From NCBI RefSeq assembly GCF_000684975.1, contig NZ_BAXZ01000023.1:66402-130401 (forward strand): a DNA stretch of 64,000 bases, in the 5' to 3' direction. Position numbers and translations under genes: made by a program. Source of the DNA: Paraburkholderia acidipaludis NBRC 101816. Its GTDB lineage: Bacteria; Pseudomonadota; Gammaproteobacteria; Burkholderiales; Burkholderiaceae. Below the pieces are notes generated by a model, which was given only the letters and a program-made list of their open reading frames with translations, did not search any database and was not told the origin of the DNA. Positions 24,751 to 33,233 of this stretch are shown here, one piece after another (positions within the stretch are counted from its first letter, which is position 1; each line of letters begins with the position of its first letter).

Positions 24751-26267
24751 CGGCGACCTCCCGCGATCAGATCGTAGACTTCGTCTTCGGAACGGCCGTG
24801 GCCTTCGAGCTCGGCCACCTTGCGGCGGTCGCGCAGCACGGCGATGCGGTCGCTCACGCGCACCACCTCGCTGATCTCCGACGAAATGAAGAGTATTCCT
24901 AATCCCTTGGCGCACAGCGCGCGCACGCGGTCCATGATCTCGAACTTGGCCGCCACGTCAATGCCGCGCGTGGGCTCGTCGAGGATCAGCAGCTTCGGCT
25001 CCGTGGCGAGCCAGCGCGCGAGCAGCACCTTCTGCTGGTTGCCGCCCGAAAGGAGGCCAATGGGCTGCTCGGCGTCGCGAGCCTTGATGCCGAGTTGTGC
25101 GATGTATTGGTTCGCGAGCTCGCGCTGGCGCGCGCGCGAAATCGTGCGCCACCAGCCGCGCCGCGCCTGCAGCGCGAGAATGATGTTCTCGCGGATCGAG
25201 AGGTCCGCCACGATGCCTTCCTTCTTGCGGTCCTCGGGGCAATAGGCCATGCCGTGGCGCACCGCGTCGCGCGGCGTCGCGAGCTTCACGGTCTTGCCGC
25301 GTATCGACACGGCCCCCTGGTCCGCCCGGTCGACGCCGAACAAGAGGCGCGCCGTTTCGGTGCGCCCGGAGCCGAGCAGCCCCGCAAGGCCGAGTATCTG
25401 GCCCGGCTGCACGTCGAGGTCGAGCGGATTGAGCACGCCGCGCCGCGCCACGCCCTGTGCGCTGAGATACGGTTCGGCTGCGCGCGCCTGCGGGGCGGCG
25501 GGCGGCGCTTCCGCCTCGCCTTGCAGCTGCTCGCGCGCGATCTGCTGGCCGACCATCTTCGCCACCAGCGTCTGCACGGGCAGTTCCGCGGCGAGGTATT
25601 CGCCCTCGCGTTCGCCGTTGCGCATCACGGTGATGCGGTCTGAAATCGCGTAGGTCTGCTCAAGAAAATGCGTCACGAAAAGAATGGCGATGCCCGAGGC
25701 CTTGAGCTTGCGCAGCACGTCGAAAAGCCGCGAGACTTCGCTGTCGTCGAGGCTGGAAGTGGGCTCGTCGAGGATCAGGATGCGCGCGTCCACCGAAACG
25801 GCCCGCGCGATCGCCACCATCTGCTGGATCGCGATGGGGTAGGTGTCGAGCGACTGCGTGACGTCCAGCGCGAGGTTCAGATCCGCGAGCACCTCGGCCG
25901 CGCGGCGGTGGATCGTTTTCCAGTCGATCAGGCCGCGCCGCCGCGGCTGGCGGCCCGCGAAGATGTTCTCCGCAACCGAGAGATTCGGGCAGAGATTGAC
26001 CTCCTGGTAAAGCGTCTGGATGCCCGCGGCTTCCGCCTCCAGCGGCGTGGCGAAGCGCACGGGCGCGCCCGCCAGCAGGATCTCGCCGGCTTCGGGCTGA
26101 TGCACGCCCGTGAGGACGTTGATGAGCGTCGATTTGCCTGCGCCGTTCTGGCCCATCAAGGTATGGACCTCGCCGGGGTAGAGGCGGAAATCGACGTTGG
26201 CGAGCGCGCGCACACCGGGGAAGGTGCGCGAGAGGCCATGCGTTTCGAGTAGGGGCGTCGTGCTCAT
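24747..26267 (-). CDS. ytfR: Galactofuranose-type ABC importer ATPase YtfR
   Basis: 506 residues, tandem ABC domains. Domain 1: Walker A GQNGAGKST (about 37-45) and Walker B ILILDEPTSSLD; its signature is weakened (PIAIQQMVAIARAV). Domain 2: GLLGSGRTE instead of a full P-loop, but a good LSGGNQQKVLLARWL signature and LLILDEPTRG. This asymmetric pair is usual in the family. It lies 55 bases after ytfQ, with a perfect hairpin in the gap. Confidence 0.92.
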   Translation of the reverse strand: MSTTPLLETHGLSRTFPGVRALANVDFRLYPGEVHTLMGQNGAGKSTLINVLTGVHQPEAGEILLAGAPVRFATPLEAEAAGIQTLYQEVNLCPNLSVAENIFAGRQPRRRGLIDWKTIHRRAAEVLADLNLALDVTQSLDTYPIAIQQMVAIARAVSVDARILILDEPTSSLDDSEVSRLFDVLRKLKASGIAILFVTHFLEQTYAISDRITVMRNGEREGEYLAAELPVQTLVAKMVGQQIAREQLQGEAEAPPAAPQARAAEPYLSAQGVARRGVLNPLDLDVQPGQILGLAGLLGSGRTETARLLFGVDRADQGAVSIRGKTVKLATPRDAVRHGMAYCPEDRKKEGIVADLSIRENIILALQARRGWWRTISRARQRELANQYIAQLGIKARDAEQPIGLLSGGNQQKVLLARWLATEPKLLILDEPTRGIDVAAKFEIMDRVRALCAKGLGILFISSEISEVVRVSDRIAVLRDRRKVAELEGHGRSEDEVYDLIAGGRR

Positions 26268-26283
26268 GAAGGCGGATGCGCGT

Positions 26284-26307
26284 GCGGCCCGGCATGCGCC
26301 GGGCCGC
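26284..26307 (-). promoter_or_regulatory. Hairpin between ytfQ and ytfR
   Basis: A perfect 10-bp stem, GCGGCCCGGC (26284-26293) and GCCGGGCCGC (26298-26307), with a 4-base loop. It directly follows the binding-protein gene. Without a U-run on the transcribed strand it should act as an mRNA-stabilising or partial termination element that keeps the binding protein in excess over membrane parts (inference). Confidence 0.65.
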
Positions 26308-26322
26308 TTTCTCGCGTGAGGG

Positions 26323-27288
26323 TTAGTACTTGCGCGACGGCAGGATCTGCGCCGCGACGTTTTCCGGGAACACGGTCTCGTTCGTGACGATGCGCTTGGG
26401 CAACTGCTTGCCCGCCACGACGTCCTTCACGGCCTGCATGAGCTGCGGCCCGAGCAGCGGGCTGCATTCGACGTCCACGTTCATCTTGCCCGCGATCATC
26501 GCTTCAAAGCCGCCCTTGGTCGCGTCGAACGACACCACGCTGACGTCCTTGCCGGGCTTCATGCCGGCTTCTTCCATCGCCTGGATCGCGCCGAGCGCCA
26601 TGTCGTCGTTATGCGCATAAACGACGTTGATCTTGTTTCCATACGTCTTGGCGAATGCCTCCATCACCTGCTTGCCGCCCGCGAGCGTGAAGTCGCCGCT
26701 CTGCGAAGCGATGATCTTGAACTTCGGATCGTTCTTGATGATTTCCATCAGGCCGGCGTGGCGGTCGTTCGCGGGCGCAGAGCCCACCGTGCCCTGCAGT
26801 TCCACGATATTGATGGGGCCGGGATTGTCCTTGTAGTGCTCTTCGAGCCAGCGGCCGGCGCGCCGCCCTTCTTCCATGAAGTCGGAGCCGATCATCGTGA
26901 CGTAGAGCGACGTATCCTTCACGTCGATGTTGCGGTCGGTCAGGATCACGGGAATCTTCGCGCGCTTCGCTTCCTCGAGCACCGGCTCCCAGCCCGATTC
27001 CACCACGGGCGAGAACGCGATCACGTCCACGTGCTGCGCGATGTACGAGCGGATCGCCTTGATCTGGTTTTCCTGCTTCTGCTGCGCATCCGAGAACTTC
27101 AGGTTGATGCCGGCGTCCTTCGCGGCCTCCTTGACGGATACGGTATTCGCGGTACGCCATGCGCTCTCGGCGCCCACCTGGGCGAAACCCAGGGTGATCT
27201 GTTTGTCCTGGGCGTAGCCAGGGCCCGCCGCGAGTGCGAAAGCGGTGGCCATGAGAGCGCCCGCAATCATGCGCGTTGCCAGTTTCAT
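26323..27288 (-). CDS. ytfQ: Galactofuranose-type ABC importer binding protein YtfQ
   Basis: 321 residues; GGAG lies seven bases before the ATG. Signal peptide residues 1-26 (ends GPGYAQ). Strong block-by-block match to E. coli YtfQ: LGFAQVGAESAWRTANT, DAQQKQENQIKAIRSYIAQ, 'FSPVVESGWEPVLEEAKRAK', DRNIDVKDTSLYVTMIGSD, VVYAHNDDMALGAIQAMEEA. YtfQ binds galactofuranose; in this pentose island L-arabinofuranose is an equally reasonable ligand because its ring matches most of D-galactofuranose (inference). First gene of the operon, divergent from dehydratase copy 2. Confidence 0.93.
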   Translation of the reverse strand: MKLATRMIAGALMATAFALAAGPGYAQDKQITLGFAQVGAESAWRTANTVSVKEAAKDAGINLKFSDAQQKQENQIKAIRSYIAQHVDVIAFSPVVESGWEPVLEEAKRAKIPVILTDRNIDVKDTSLYVTMIGSDFMEEGRRAGRWLEEHYKDNPGPINIVELQGTVGSAPANDRHAGLMEIIKNDPKFKIIASQSGDFTLAGGKQVMEAFAKTYGNKINVVYAHNDDMALGAIQAMEEAGMKPGKDVSVVSFDATKGGFEAMIAGKMNVDVECSPLLGPQLMQAVKDVVAGKQLPKRIVTNETVFPENVAAQILPSRKY

Positions 27289-27548
27289 ACATGTCTCCTG
27301 ATGTAGCTTGCGTTATTTTTTCTCAAAGGGCGCTACACCCATCGTGCACCACAGCCGGACTACGTCACGAGGATTTCGCGCCATCCCAAACCTCCCGAGG
27401 AATCGGGAGATTGTTCCTTGCCGACTTCAATAGCCAAACTATATGCAGGAGATCTCACGGTTTTTATTAGCGTTTTCCCGATGATACAGGTCTATATAGT
27501 CATGCTATTTATAGTTCATTGTTACCAGATCACCAGAAAGGCACTGTC
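27289..27548 (+). promoter_or_regulatory. Divergent promoter region of ytfQ operon and dehydratase copy 2
   Basis: 260 bases without a gene. It holds the inverted repeat TCCCGA-GGAA-TCGGGA (27393-27408) and, nearer the dehydratase, an AT-rich stretch with repeated CTATATAG/CTATTTATAG elements (about 27490-27515), plausible promoter or operator material. The palindrome of the copy-1 promoter (10848) is not present, so the two dehydratases are probably controlled differently. Confidence 0.4.
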
Positions 27549-29291
27549 ATGAGCACTCGCCCGAGGAAGCTCCGCTCGGCCGCCTGGTTCGGCGCCGCCG
27601 ACAAGAACGGCTTCATGTACCGAAGCTGGATGAAGAACCAGGGCATTCCCGACCACGAATTCGACGGCAGGCCGATCATCGGCATCTGCAACACGTGGTC
27701 GGAACTCACGCCCTGCAATGCGCACTTCCGCAAGCTGGCCGAGCATGTGAAGCGCGGCGTGTCCGAGGCGGGCGGCTTTCCGGTCGAGTTCCCGGTGTTC
27801 TCGAACGGCGAGTCGAACCTGCGGCCCACCGCGATGTTCACGCGCAATCTTGCTTCGATGGATGTCGAGGAAGCCATACGCGGCAATCCTGTCGATGCCG
27901 TCGTGCTGCTCGTGGGCTGCGACAAGACCACGCCGGCGCTGCTGATGGGGGCGGCAAGCTGCGACGTGCCGGCCATCGTCGTGAGCGGCGGGCCGATGCT
28001 CAACGGCAAGCACGAAGGGCGCGATATTGGTTCGGGCACCGTAGTATGGCAACTGAGCGAGCAGGTGAAGGCGGGGCGCATCTCGATCCACGAGTTCATG
28101 TCGGCGGAAGCCGGCATGTCGCGTTCGGCGGGCACCTGCAACACCATGGGCACGGCCTCGACGATGGCGTGCATGGCCGAGGCGCTGGGCGTGACGCTGC
28201 CGCACAATGCGGCGATTCCGGCCGTGGATGCGCGCCGCTACGTGCTGGCGCATCTTTCGGGCATGCGCATCGTGGAGATGGCGCTGGAAGACCTGAGGCT
28301 CTCGAAGCTGCTCACGCGCGAGGCCTTCGAAAACGCGATCCGCGCGAATGCCGCGATCGGCGGCTCGACGAATGCCGCGATTCACCTGAAGGCGATTGCG
28401 GGGCGCATAGGCGTGCCGCTCGAACTCGACGACTGGACGCGCCTGGGACGCGGCACGCCGACGCTGGTCGATCTGCAGCCTTCGGGGCGCTTCCTGATGG
28501 AGGAGTTCTATTACGCGGGGGGCTTGCCCGCGGTGCTGCGACGGCTGGGCGAGGCGGGGCTGATTCCGCACCCGGATGCGCTTACCGCGAACGGCAAGTC
28601 GCTCTGGGACAACGTGCGCGAAGCGCCCATACACAACCCCGAAGTGATTCGCCCGCTCGACACGCCGCTCGTGCGCGACGGCGGGCTATGTATTCTGCGC
28701 GGCAATCTCGCGCCGCGCGGCGCGGTGCTCAAGCCTTCGGCCGCCACGCCCGCGCTGCTCAAGCATCGCGGACGCGCCGTGGTGTTCGAGAATATCGACG
28801 ACTACAAGCAGCGCATTGCCGATCCCGATCTCGACGTCACGGCGGACTCGGTGCTCGTGATGAAGAATTGCGGGCCGAAGGGGTATCCGGGCATGGCCGA
28901 GGTGGGCAACATGGGCCTGCCGCCCAAGCTGCTCGCGCAGGGCGTGACCGACATGGTGCGCATTTCGGACGCGCGCATGAGCGGCACGGCTTATGGCACG
29001 GTGGTGCTGCATGTCGCGCCCGAGGCGCGCGCGGGCGGCCCGCTTGCGATCGTGCGCGATGGCGACTGGATCGCGCTCGATTGCGAGGCCGGGACGCTGA
29101 ACGTCGAGATCGGCGAAGCGGAATTGCGCGCGCGTCTGGACGCGTGGGCGAAGACGCTGGAGACGCTGCCCGAGGACCGCAGCGGCTATCGCAAGCTGTA
29201 TGTCGAACACGTGCTGCAGGCCGACGAGGGGTGCGATTTCGATTTCCTCGTGGGCTGCCGCGGCGCCGAGGTGCCGCGGCATTCGCATTGA
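27549..29291 (+). CDS. IlvD/Edd-family sugar-acid dehydratase (copy 2)
   Basis: 580 residues from ATG 27549, with AGAAAGG eight bases upstream. It is almost a duplicate of the enzyme at 10943-12694: in the first 140 residues only a few positions differ, and all candidate iron-sulfur cysteines are kept (ICNTWSELTPCNAH, VGCDKTTPALLMG, SAGTCNTMGTASTM). Differences gather in the DIGSGT...FMSAEAG loop, in EDWMRIGRNT versus DDWTRLGRGT, and in the last 60 residues. It stands divergent from the furanose importer, not in the arabinose operon, so it may handle another sugar acid (galactonate, xylonate) or the same acid under other control. Confidence 0.9.
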   Translation: MSTRPRKLRSAAWFGAADKNGFMYRSWMKNQGIPDHEFDGRPIIGICNTWSELTPCNAHFRKLAEHVKRGVSEAGGFPVEFPVFSNGESNLRPTAMFTRNLASMDVEEAIRGNPVDAVVLLVGCDKTTPALLMGAASCDVPAIVVSGGPMLNGKHEGRDIGSGTVVWQLSEQVKAGRISIHEFMSAEAGMSRSAGTCNTMGTASTMACMAEALGVTLPHNAAIPAVDARRYVLAHLSGMRIVEMALEDLRLSKLLTREAFENAIRANAAIGGSTNAAIHLKAIAGRIGVPLELDDWTRLGRGTPTLVDLQPSGRFLMEEFYYAGGLPAVLRRLGEAGLIPHPDALTANGKSLWDNVREAPIHNPEVIRPLDTPLVRDGGLCILRGNLAPRGAVLKPSAATPALLKHRGRAVVFENIDDYKQRIADPDLDVTADSVLVMKNCGPKGYPGMAEVGNMGLPPKLLAQGVTDMVRISDARMSGTAYGTVVLHVAPEARAGGPLAIVRDGDWIALDCEAGTLNVEIGEAELRARLDAWAKTLETLPEDRSGYRKLYVEHVLQADEGCDFDFLVGCRGAEVPRHSH

Positions 29292-29350
29292 GCGGCAGAG
29301 CGGGCGAGGTCCCGGGCGGCTTCACAGTGGGGCTTCGCTTCAGATCCGCC

Positions 29351-29635
29351 TCAGTTCGGCGCGATGGCGGAAGGATGCTGCGCGAGCGGCGTGACTTCGA
29401 TCTTCATATATAGGAAGAGCGGCAGCGAGCTGAGGATCGTATGCAGTTCGTCGTTCGTTTCGACGTCGAACACGCTGTAGTTCGCGTACTCGCCCACCAC
29501 GCGCCACAAGTGCCGCCATTTGCCTTCGTGCTGCAGCTTCTGCGAGTACGCTTTCTCCTGGGCCACGATGGCGGCGATGTGGGCCTTGTCGGCATCGGGC
29601 GGAATCTGCACCTGCATATGGACCAGAAATAGCAT
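29351..29635 (-). CDS. Muconolactone delta-isomerase family protein
   Basis: 94 residues, the family's normal length. It shows the CatC pattern: MLFLVHMQVQIPPDADKAHI, 'QEKAYSQKLQHEGKWRHLWR', VVGEYANYSVFDVETNDELH and PLFLYMKIEVTPLAQHPS. CatC isomerises muconolactone to 3-oxoadipate enol-lactone in catechol breakdown. catA and catB are not nearby; the neighbours are an SDR fossil and a cyclase-family hydrolase, so it may serve another ring-cleavage route or be the remnant of a broken operon. Confidence 0.85.
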   Translation of the reverse strand: MLFLVHMQVQIPPDADKAHIAAIVAQEKAYSQKLQHEGKWRHLWRVVGEYANYSVFDVETNDELHTILSSLPLFLYMKIEVTPLAQHPSAIAPN

Positions 29636-29639
29636 GGGA

Positions 29640-29805
29640 TGGGCTCCTCGGTTACGTCGTAGTCTTTACCGTGTTGCGCGTAAGGCAGCTTCAGTTTCTT
29701 CGCAGTCCTCTTTTCATACTCCGGCCACGCCGACCGTCATGCCGCCGCGCACGCGGCGCCAATGCCGGCGGCGGCGCCGATGATCGAGACTCGTTCTTGT
29801 GTCAT
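29640..29805 (-). pseudogene. Fossil of a short-chain dehydrogenase gene
   Basis: From the ATG at 29805 the minus strand reads MTQERVSIIGAAAGIGAACA, an SDR start that has lost the residue before the GxxxGIG motif, and then a TGA. The same frame stays open after the stop for about 35 more codons (KRTAKKLKLPYAQHGKDYD), which does not look like an SDR end and may belong to another lost gene. It lies between the cyclase gene and the muconolactone isomerase gene, so a middle operon gene has been mostly deleted. Confidence 0.5.
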
Positions 29806-29848
29806 TTTCGGAGGTGCGGGGGTAACGGGTGAGTGCGGCCAGGCACGT

Positions 29849-30901
29849 TCAGACCGTGGCGATGGGCGTGACGGGCGAGCCCATCGCGCCGGGCAGATGC
29901 AGCGGCGGGGCGGTCAGCAGGAAGCGCGAGCGGCCGTGCGCGCGCAGCCATTCGGCCAGTTCGCGCAGATACCACAGCTCGCCGAGCGGCAGACCGAGCT
30001 TGAAGAGGCAGTGATGATGCAGCGGCAGCAGCGGATGCTCGCCGGGCGTGGCGGGCGGCCGGGCCGGGTAGCGTTCGACGGCGTAGTTGTCGGCGGCGAG
30101 CGCGGCGATGCCCGAATCGGTGATCCATTGCAGCAGGCGCTCGTCGCGTCCGTCGAGCGCGCTGCAATGGCTCGCGAGCACCGCTTCGTCGGGCTGGCGG
30201 TTCATCTCGAGGATCAGCTCCGAGAAGCCGGTGCGCAGCAGGAGCATGTCGCCGCGTTCGACAATGACCTTGTCCTGCTCCATCACGCTCATCAGATCGT
30301 CGTAGCCGACGGTGCGGAATTCGCGCCCGTAGTGGGCGGCCAGGTCGATCAGCACGCCGCGGCCCTGCATGCCCTTCACGGCGAGATTCTCGATGCCGAG
30401 CGCGTCCGCATGGCTATGCTCGCCGCCGCAGGCATACGGCGCGTAGCCGTCTTCGGCGCGGTACGCCATCGGGCCGACAATGTCGTGGTTCGCGCGGTAG
30501 CCGTTGTAGTAGACGCTTTCGGCCACGCCGTCGCCGTTCGCGTCGAAACGCGCGCCCACGTGCGCGAGCGAGTCCCATTGCGTCGAATACTGCAGCGAGA
30601 GCAGCACCTGGTCGTCGCTCACGACGTCGGTGGCGAGCGCCTCGTTGCGCGCGAACGGGAAGTTCACGTAGGGCAGGCCGTCACGAAAGGTCGGGCGCAG
30701 CACGGGCGGGTGGCGGCGCACGTTGAGCTTGTTTTCGCCGGGGAAATCGAGCGGCAGCGAGAGCGTGAAGCTCAGGCCCGCGCGTATCTCCTGCGCGCCC
30801 TTGAGCACCTGCTCCGTGCCGATGAGGTTCGGGCGGCCAAGCTGGTCGTCGGGGCCGAAGTCGCCCCAGTTGGACCCTTCGGGCCGGTTCTGCCAACGCA
30901 T
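29849..30901 (-). CDS. Cyclase-family metal-dependent hydrolase (kynurenine formamidase-like fold)
   Basis: 350 residues; AGGAGA precedes the ATG. The family (PF04199) uses divalent metal bound by Asp/His residues; here STQWDSLAHVGARFD (about residues 105-119) is the metal-motif variant of the longer subfamily, followed by GRGVLIDLAAHYG and ERGDMLLLRTGF. Members hydrolyse amides or lactones such as N-formylkynurenine or isatin; which one is not clear. Probably first gene of an operon that ran through the SDR fossil to the muconolactone isomerase. Confidence 0.85.
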   Translation of the reverse strand: MRWQNRPEGSNWGDFGPDDQLGRPNLIGTEQVLKGAQEIRAGLSFTLSLPLDFPGENKLNVRRHPPVLRPTFRDGLPYVNFPFARNEALATDVVSDDQVLLSLQYSTQWDSLAHVGARFDANGDGVAESVYYNGYRANHDIVGPMAYRAEDGYAPYACGGEHSHADALGIENLAVKGMQGRGVLIDLAAHYGREFRTVGYDDLMSVMEQDKVIVERGDMLLLRTGFSELILEMNRQPDEAVLASHCSALDGRDERLLQWITDSGIAALAADNYAVERYPARPPATPGEHPLLPLHHHCLFKLGLPLGELWYLRELAEWLRAHGRSRFLLTAPPLHLPGAMGSPVTPIATV

Positions 30902-30992
30902 CTCACTGTCTCCTGCAAGAGGGGAATCTGCGCGGCCGCCCGGCTCGGGATCCCGGTTCGACGCGCGCCGCGGCTTTTGCGTTCATGAACGC

Positions 30993-31012
30993 ATTGTCGA
31001 TATTTCGATAAT
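30993..31012. promoter_or_regulatory. Near-palindrome upstream of the cyclase gene
   Basis: ATTGTCGA-TATT-TCGATAAT, one mismatch in a 20-base dyad, 92 bases ahead of the cyclase start in an AT-rich patch. It is a candidate operator/promoter; the regulator is not in the window as far as can be seen. Confidence 0.4.
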
Positions 31013-31071
31013 TTTCTGGCAATGGGTTGGCGGGTAAACACCAGGCGGCGTGCGCCGGGAGCGCTACGTCG

Positions 31072-31929
31072 CTACGTTCCGGCTGTTGAGTTGGCAAGCA
31101 CCCACGCGGAGATGGCGTTGACGACGTCGCTCTCTATGCCGTTGAAACCATGATGGCCGAACGCTTCGCAAGGGTCGCCCCGTGCCGCGCCGCCCGAAAC
31201 GATCATCAGGTTCGCCCTGGACGATTGCGTGAGCTTGCGCATGAGCGCATCGGTATCGGACACCGGGCAAAGCCGGCAAGCGTCGTCGGCGTGATGCACG
31301 ACCAGCACGGGTATCTTGAGGGCGGAGAGATCCATGCCCGTGACCGGTTCGCCGCCGCGGTCGTCGCGAAGGATGGTCGACGTCAATACGATGCCGTCGG
31401 GGCCGCCGCCGTCGGCCAGCGCGATGGCGATCGCCGCGACGGACTGGGTGCCGCGGCTGGTGCCCACGAGCCACACCGGCACGTGCAGTTGCCCTCTCAG
31501 CCAGGCGATCACGGCGCGGGCGTCTTCGGCATGTTCGCGCGTGAGGCGGAAGCCGTTGAGGTAGGGAGGGGATTGGCGGTCGCTCGGCGCGTCGATGACG
31601 GCGACGGCAATGCCGTTGTTGACGAACAGCTGTCTTGTGCGCACGAGGAAGTTGTTTTTTCCCCAGCCGAACGCGCCGTCCTGGTCGAGCTGAAGGCCGC
31701 CGTGGCCGCCAGCGTAGAGTATGGCCACGGCCTTCGGCGCTTCGGGTGCGATGAAGAGAAAGCGCTGGGTGACCCCGGAGCGCGTTGGGATGTCGATGAC
31801 TTTGGGCGGGTTTTGCGCGCGCGCCGGACAGCATGACAGGGCCATCGCGATCGCGAGGCACCACGCACCCATCCGGCGCCCCAGCGCCGCCGCGAAGCCG
31901 AAACCTGGGGAGGGCGTTCTGGGGTTCAC
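31072..31929 (-). CDS. Exported alpha/beta-hydrolase-like protein
   Basis: 285 residues from a GTG at 31929, preceded by GGAGGT at ideal distance. Residues 1-38 are a signal peptide (MGAWCLAIAMALSCCPARAQ). The catalytic serine elbow is GTSRG (about residues 152-156); an acid candidate follows in VVHHADDACRLCP and the histidine in 'FGHHGFNGIE' near the end. Two cysteines flank the CRLC turn and could form a disulfide in the periplasm. Close relatives are of unknown substrate. Monocistronic. Confidence 0.82.
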   Translation of the reverse strand: MNPRTPSPGFGFAAALGRRMGAWCLAIAMALSCCPARAQNPPKVIDIPTRSGVTQRFLFIAPEAPKAVAILYAGGHGGLQLDQDGAFGWGKNNFLVRTRQLFVNNGIAVAVIDAPSDRQSPPYLNGFRLTREHAEDARAVIAWLRGQLHVPVWLVGTSRGTQSVAAIAIALADGGGPDGIVLTSTILRDDRGGEPVTGMDLSALKIPVLVVHHADDACRLCPVSDTDALMRKLTQSSRANLMIVSGGAARGDPCEAFGHHGFNGIESDVVNAISAWVLANSTAGT

Positions 31930-31994
31930 GGCGTGTACCTCCGATCAAGGGGACAGGGAGTGCGCTTCGACGAACCGAATGATCTCACCCTTCT

Positions 31995-33197
31995 TCAACG
32001 CTGCGTTCGGACGAGCTCGGGCCGTGAGCCCGCCGGCGCTACGACAAGCCGGTTGCCGCCCAGCGACTTCGCCTGGTACAGCGCCGCGTCCGCGGCGGCC
32101 AGCAGGTCGGCGAGCGCGGGCGTTTCGGTTCCCGACCGGGCAAGCCCGATGCTGACCGTGGCCCGTATCACGCTGCCGTCCGCCCCGCGATGGATCGTGT
32201 CGGCAAAATCCTGCGCGATGGTCTTGCCTAGTTCGCTCGCGCGCGCGGCGTCATGGCCGGAGAGCAGGGCGGCAAATTCCTCGCCGCCAATGCGCGCGAG
32301 AATCGCGTCGGGCCCGAGCGTGCTGCGGGCAATGTCGCCAAACGCCTTCAGCACTTCGTCGCCCGCTTTGTGGCCGTATCGATCGTTGATCGACTTGAAA
32401 CGATCGAGGTCGAACGCAAAGAGCGAGACCTGCCGGCGCGGTCCCGCCTCGCGTATCGCGCGCGCCCCTTCTTCGAAGAACCAGCGGCGATTGCCAAGAC
32501 GGGTCAGGTAATCGGTCTGGGCGTGACGCAGCAGCTCGCCGTGAGTTTCCTCGCGGATCAAACGCAACAGCGTCATCGGCAACACGACCGAATACAGGAC
32601 TCCTTCGTATATCGTGATGTTGCTGGCTGCCAGCACGACCTCCTGGCCGTAGCGTGCCGCGAGCCAGGGCAGGATGCCGGCTCGCGCGGCATAGAGGAGC
32701 GCATGAATGCCTGTCACGAGCACGGCGATCTGCCGCGACTGCATTGCTTTCATGCCCTCGGTTCTTAGCAGCACGAACGACGTGGCGCCGCTTGCCAGCG
32801 CGATGGGAATCGCGCTGGCGTAGTACCACACCGCATCTTCCCAGCGCGGGCCGAACACCGCCCACGTGAGCGCCAGCAGGACGAGCATGGCGATCGAGCC
32901 CGTGAGATACCGCCGTCCGCTCAAGGCCGCGACGCCGTGCAGAATCAGCAGATAGCCGGCGACGATGACGAGGTTGCCAAGCGCCGAACCCGTCGCGCCA
33001 GGCAGTGCGTGACGGACGGTGATCGCCACGCATCCGATGGCCAGCGTGGCGTATCCCGCCGCCAGAATCTTCAGTTCCCGGCTGCGTCGCAGATGCGTTC
33101 GACGTTCCCATAGCGTCATCGCGGAACTGGCGAGTAACGTCCCGATCGCGAGGAAATAAAGAGTGAGAAGATCGACGTGCATCGTTGACGAGGTCAT
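31995..33197 (-). CDS. Membrane diguanylate cyclase (GGDEF)
   Basis: About 400 residues; start taken at ATG 33197, though ATG 33182 is nearly as good and neither has a strong ribosome site. Six or seven hydrophobic helices fill residues 5-220, an unclassified sensor region. The C-terminal GGDEF domain has LFAFDLDRFKSINDRYGH and the active-site RIGGEEF, so it should make cyclic di-GMP. The product-binding inhibitory RxxD normally five residues before GGEEF is absent. Its signal is unknown. It ends 66 bases from the exported hydrolase and starts near the MFS stop. Confidence 0.88.
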   Translation of the reverse strand: MTSSTMHVDLLTLYFLAIGTLLASSAMTLWERRTHLRRSRELKILAAGYATLAIGCVAITVRHALPGATGSALGNLVIVAGYLLILHGVAALSGRRYLTGSIAMLVLLALTWAVFGPRWEDAVWYYASAIPIALASGATSFVLLRTEGMKAMQSRQIAVLVTGIHALLYAARAGILPWLAARYGQEVVLAASNITIYEGVLYSVVLPMTLLRLIREETHGELLRHAQTDYLTRLGNRRWFFEEGARAIREAGPRRQVSLFAFDLDRFKSINDRYGHKAGDEVLKAFGDIARSTLGPDAILARIGGEEFAALLSGHDAARASELGKTIAQDFADTIHRGADGSVIRATVSIGLARSGTETPALADLLAAADAALYQAKSLGGNRLVVAPAGSRPELVRTQR

Positions 33198-33233
33198 TCC
33201 GCGGCGCGACAGCCCGCGGAACCGGAGCAAGAC

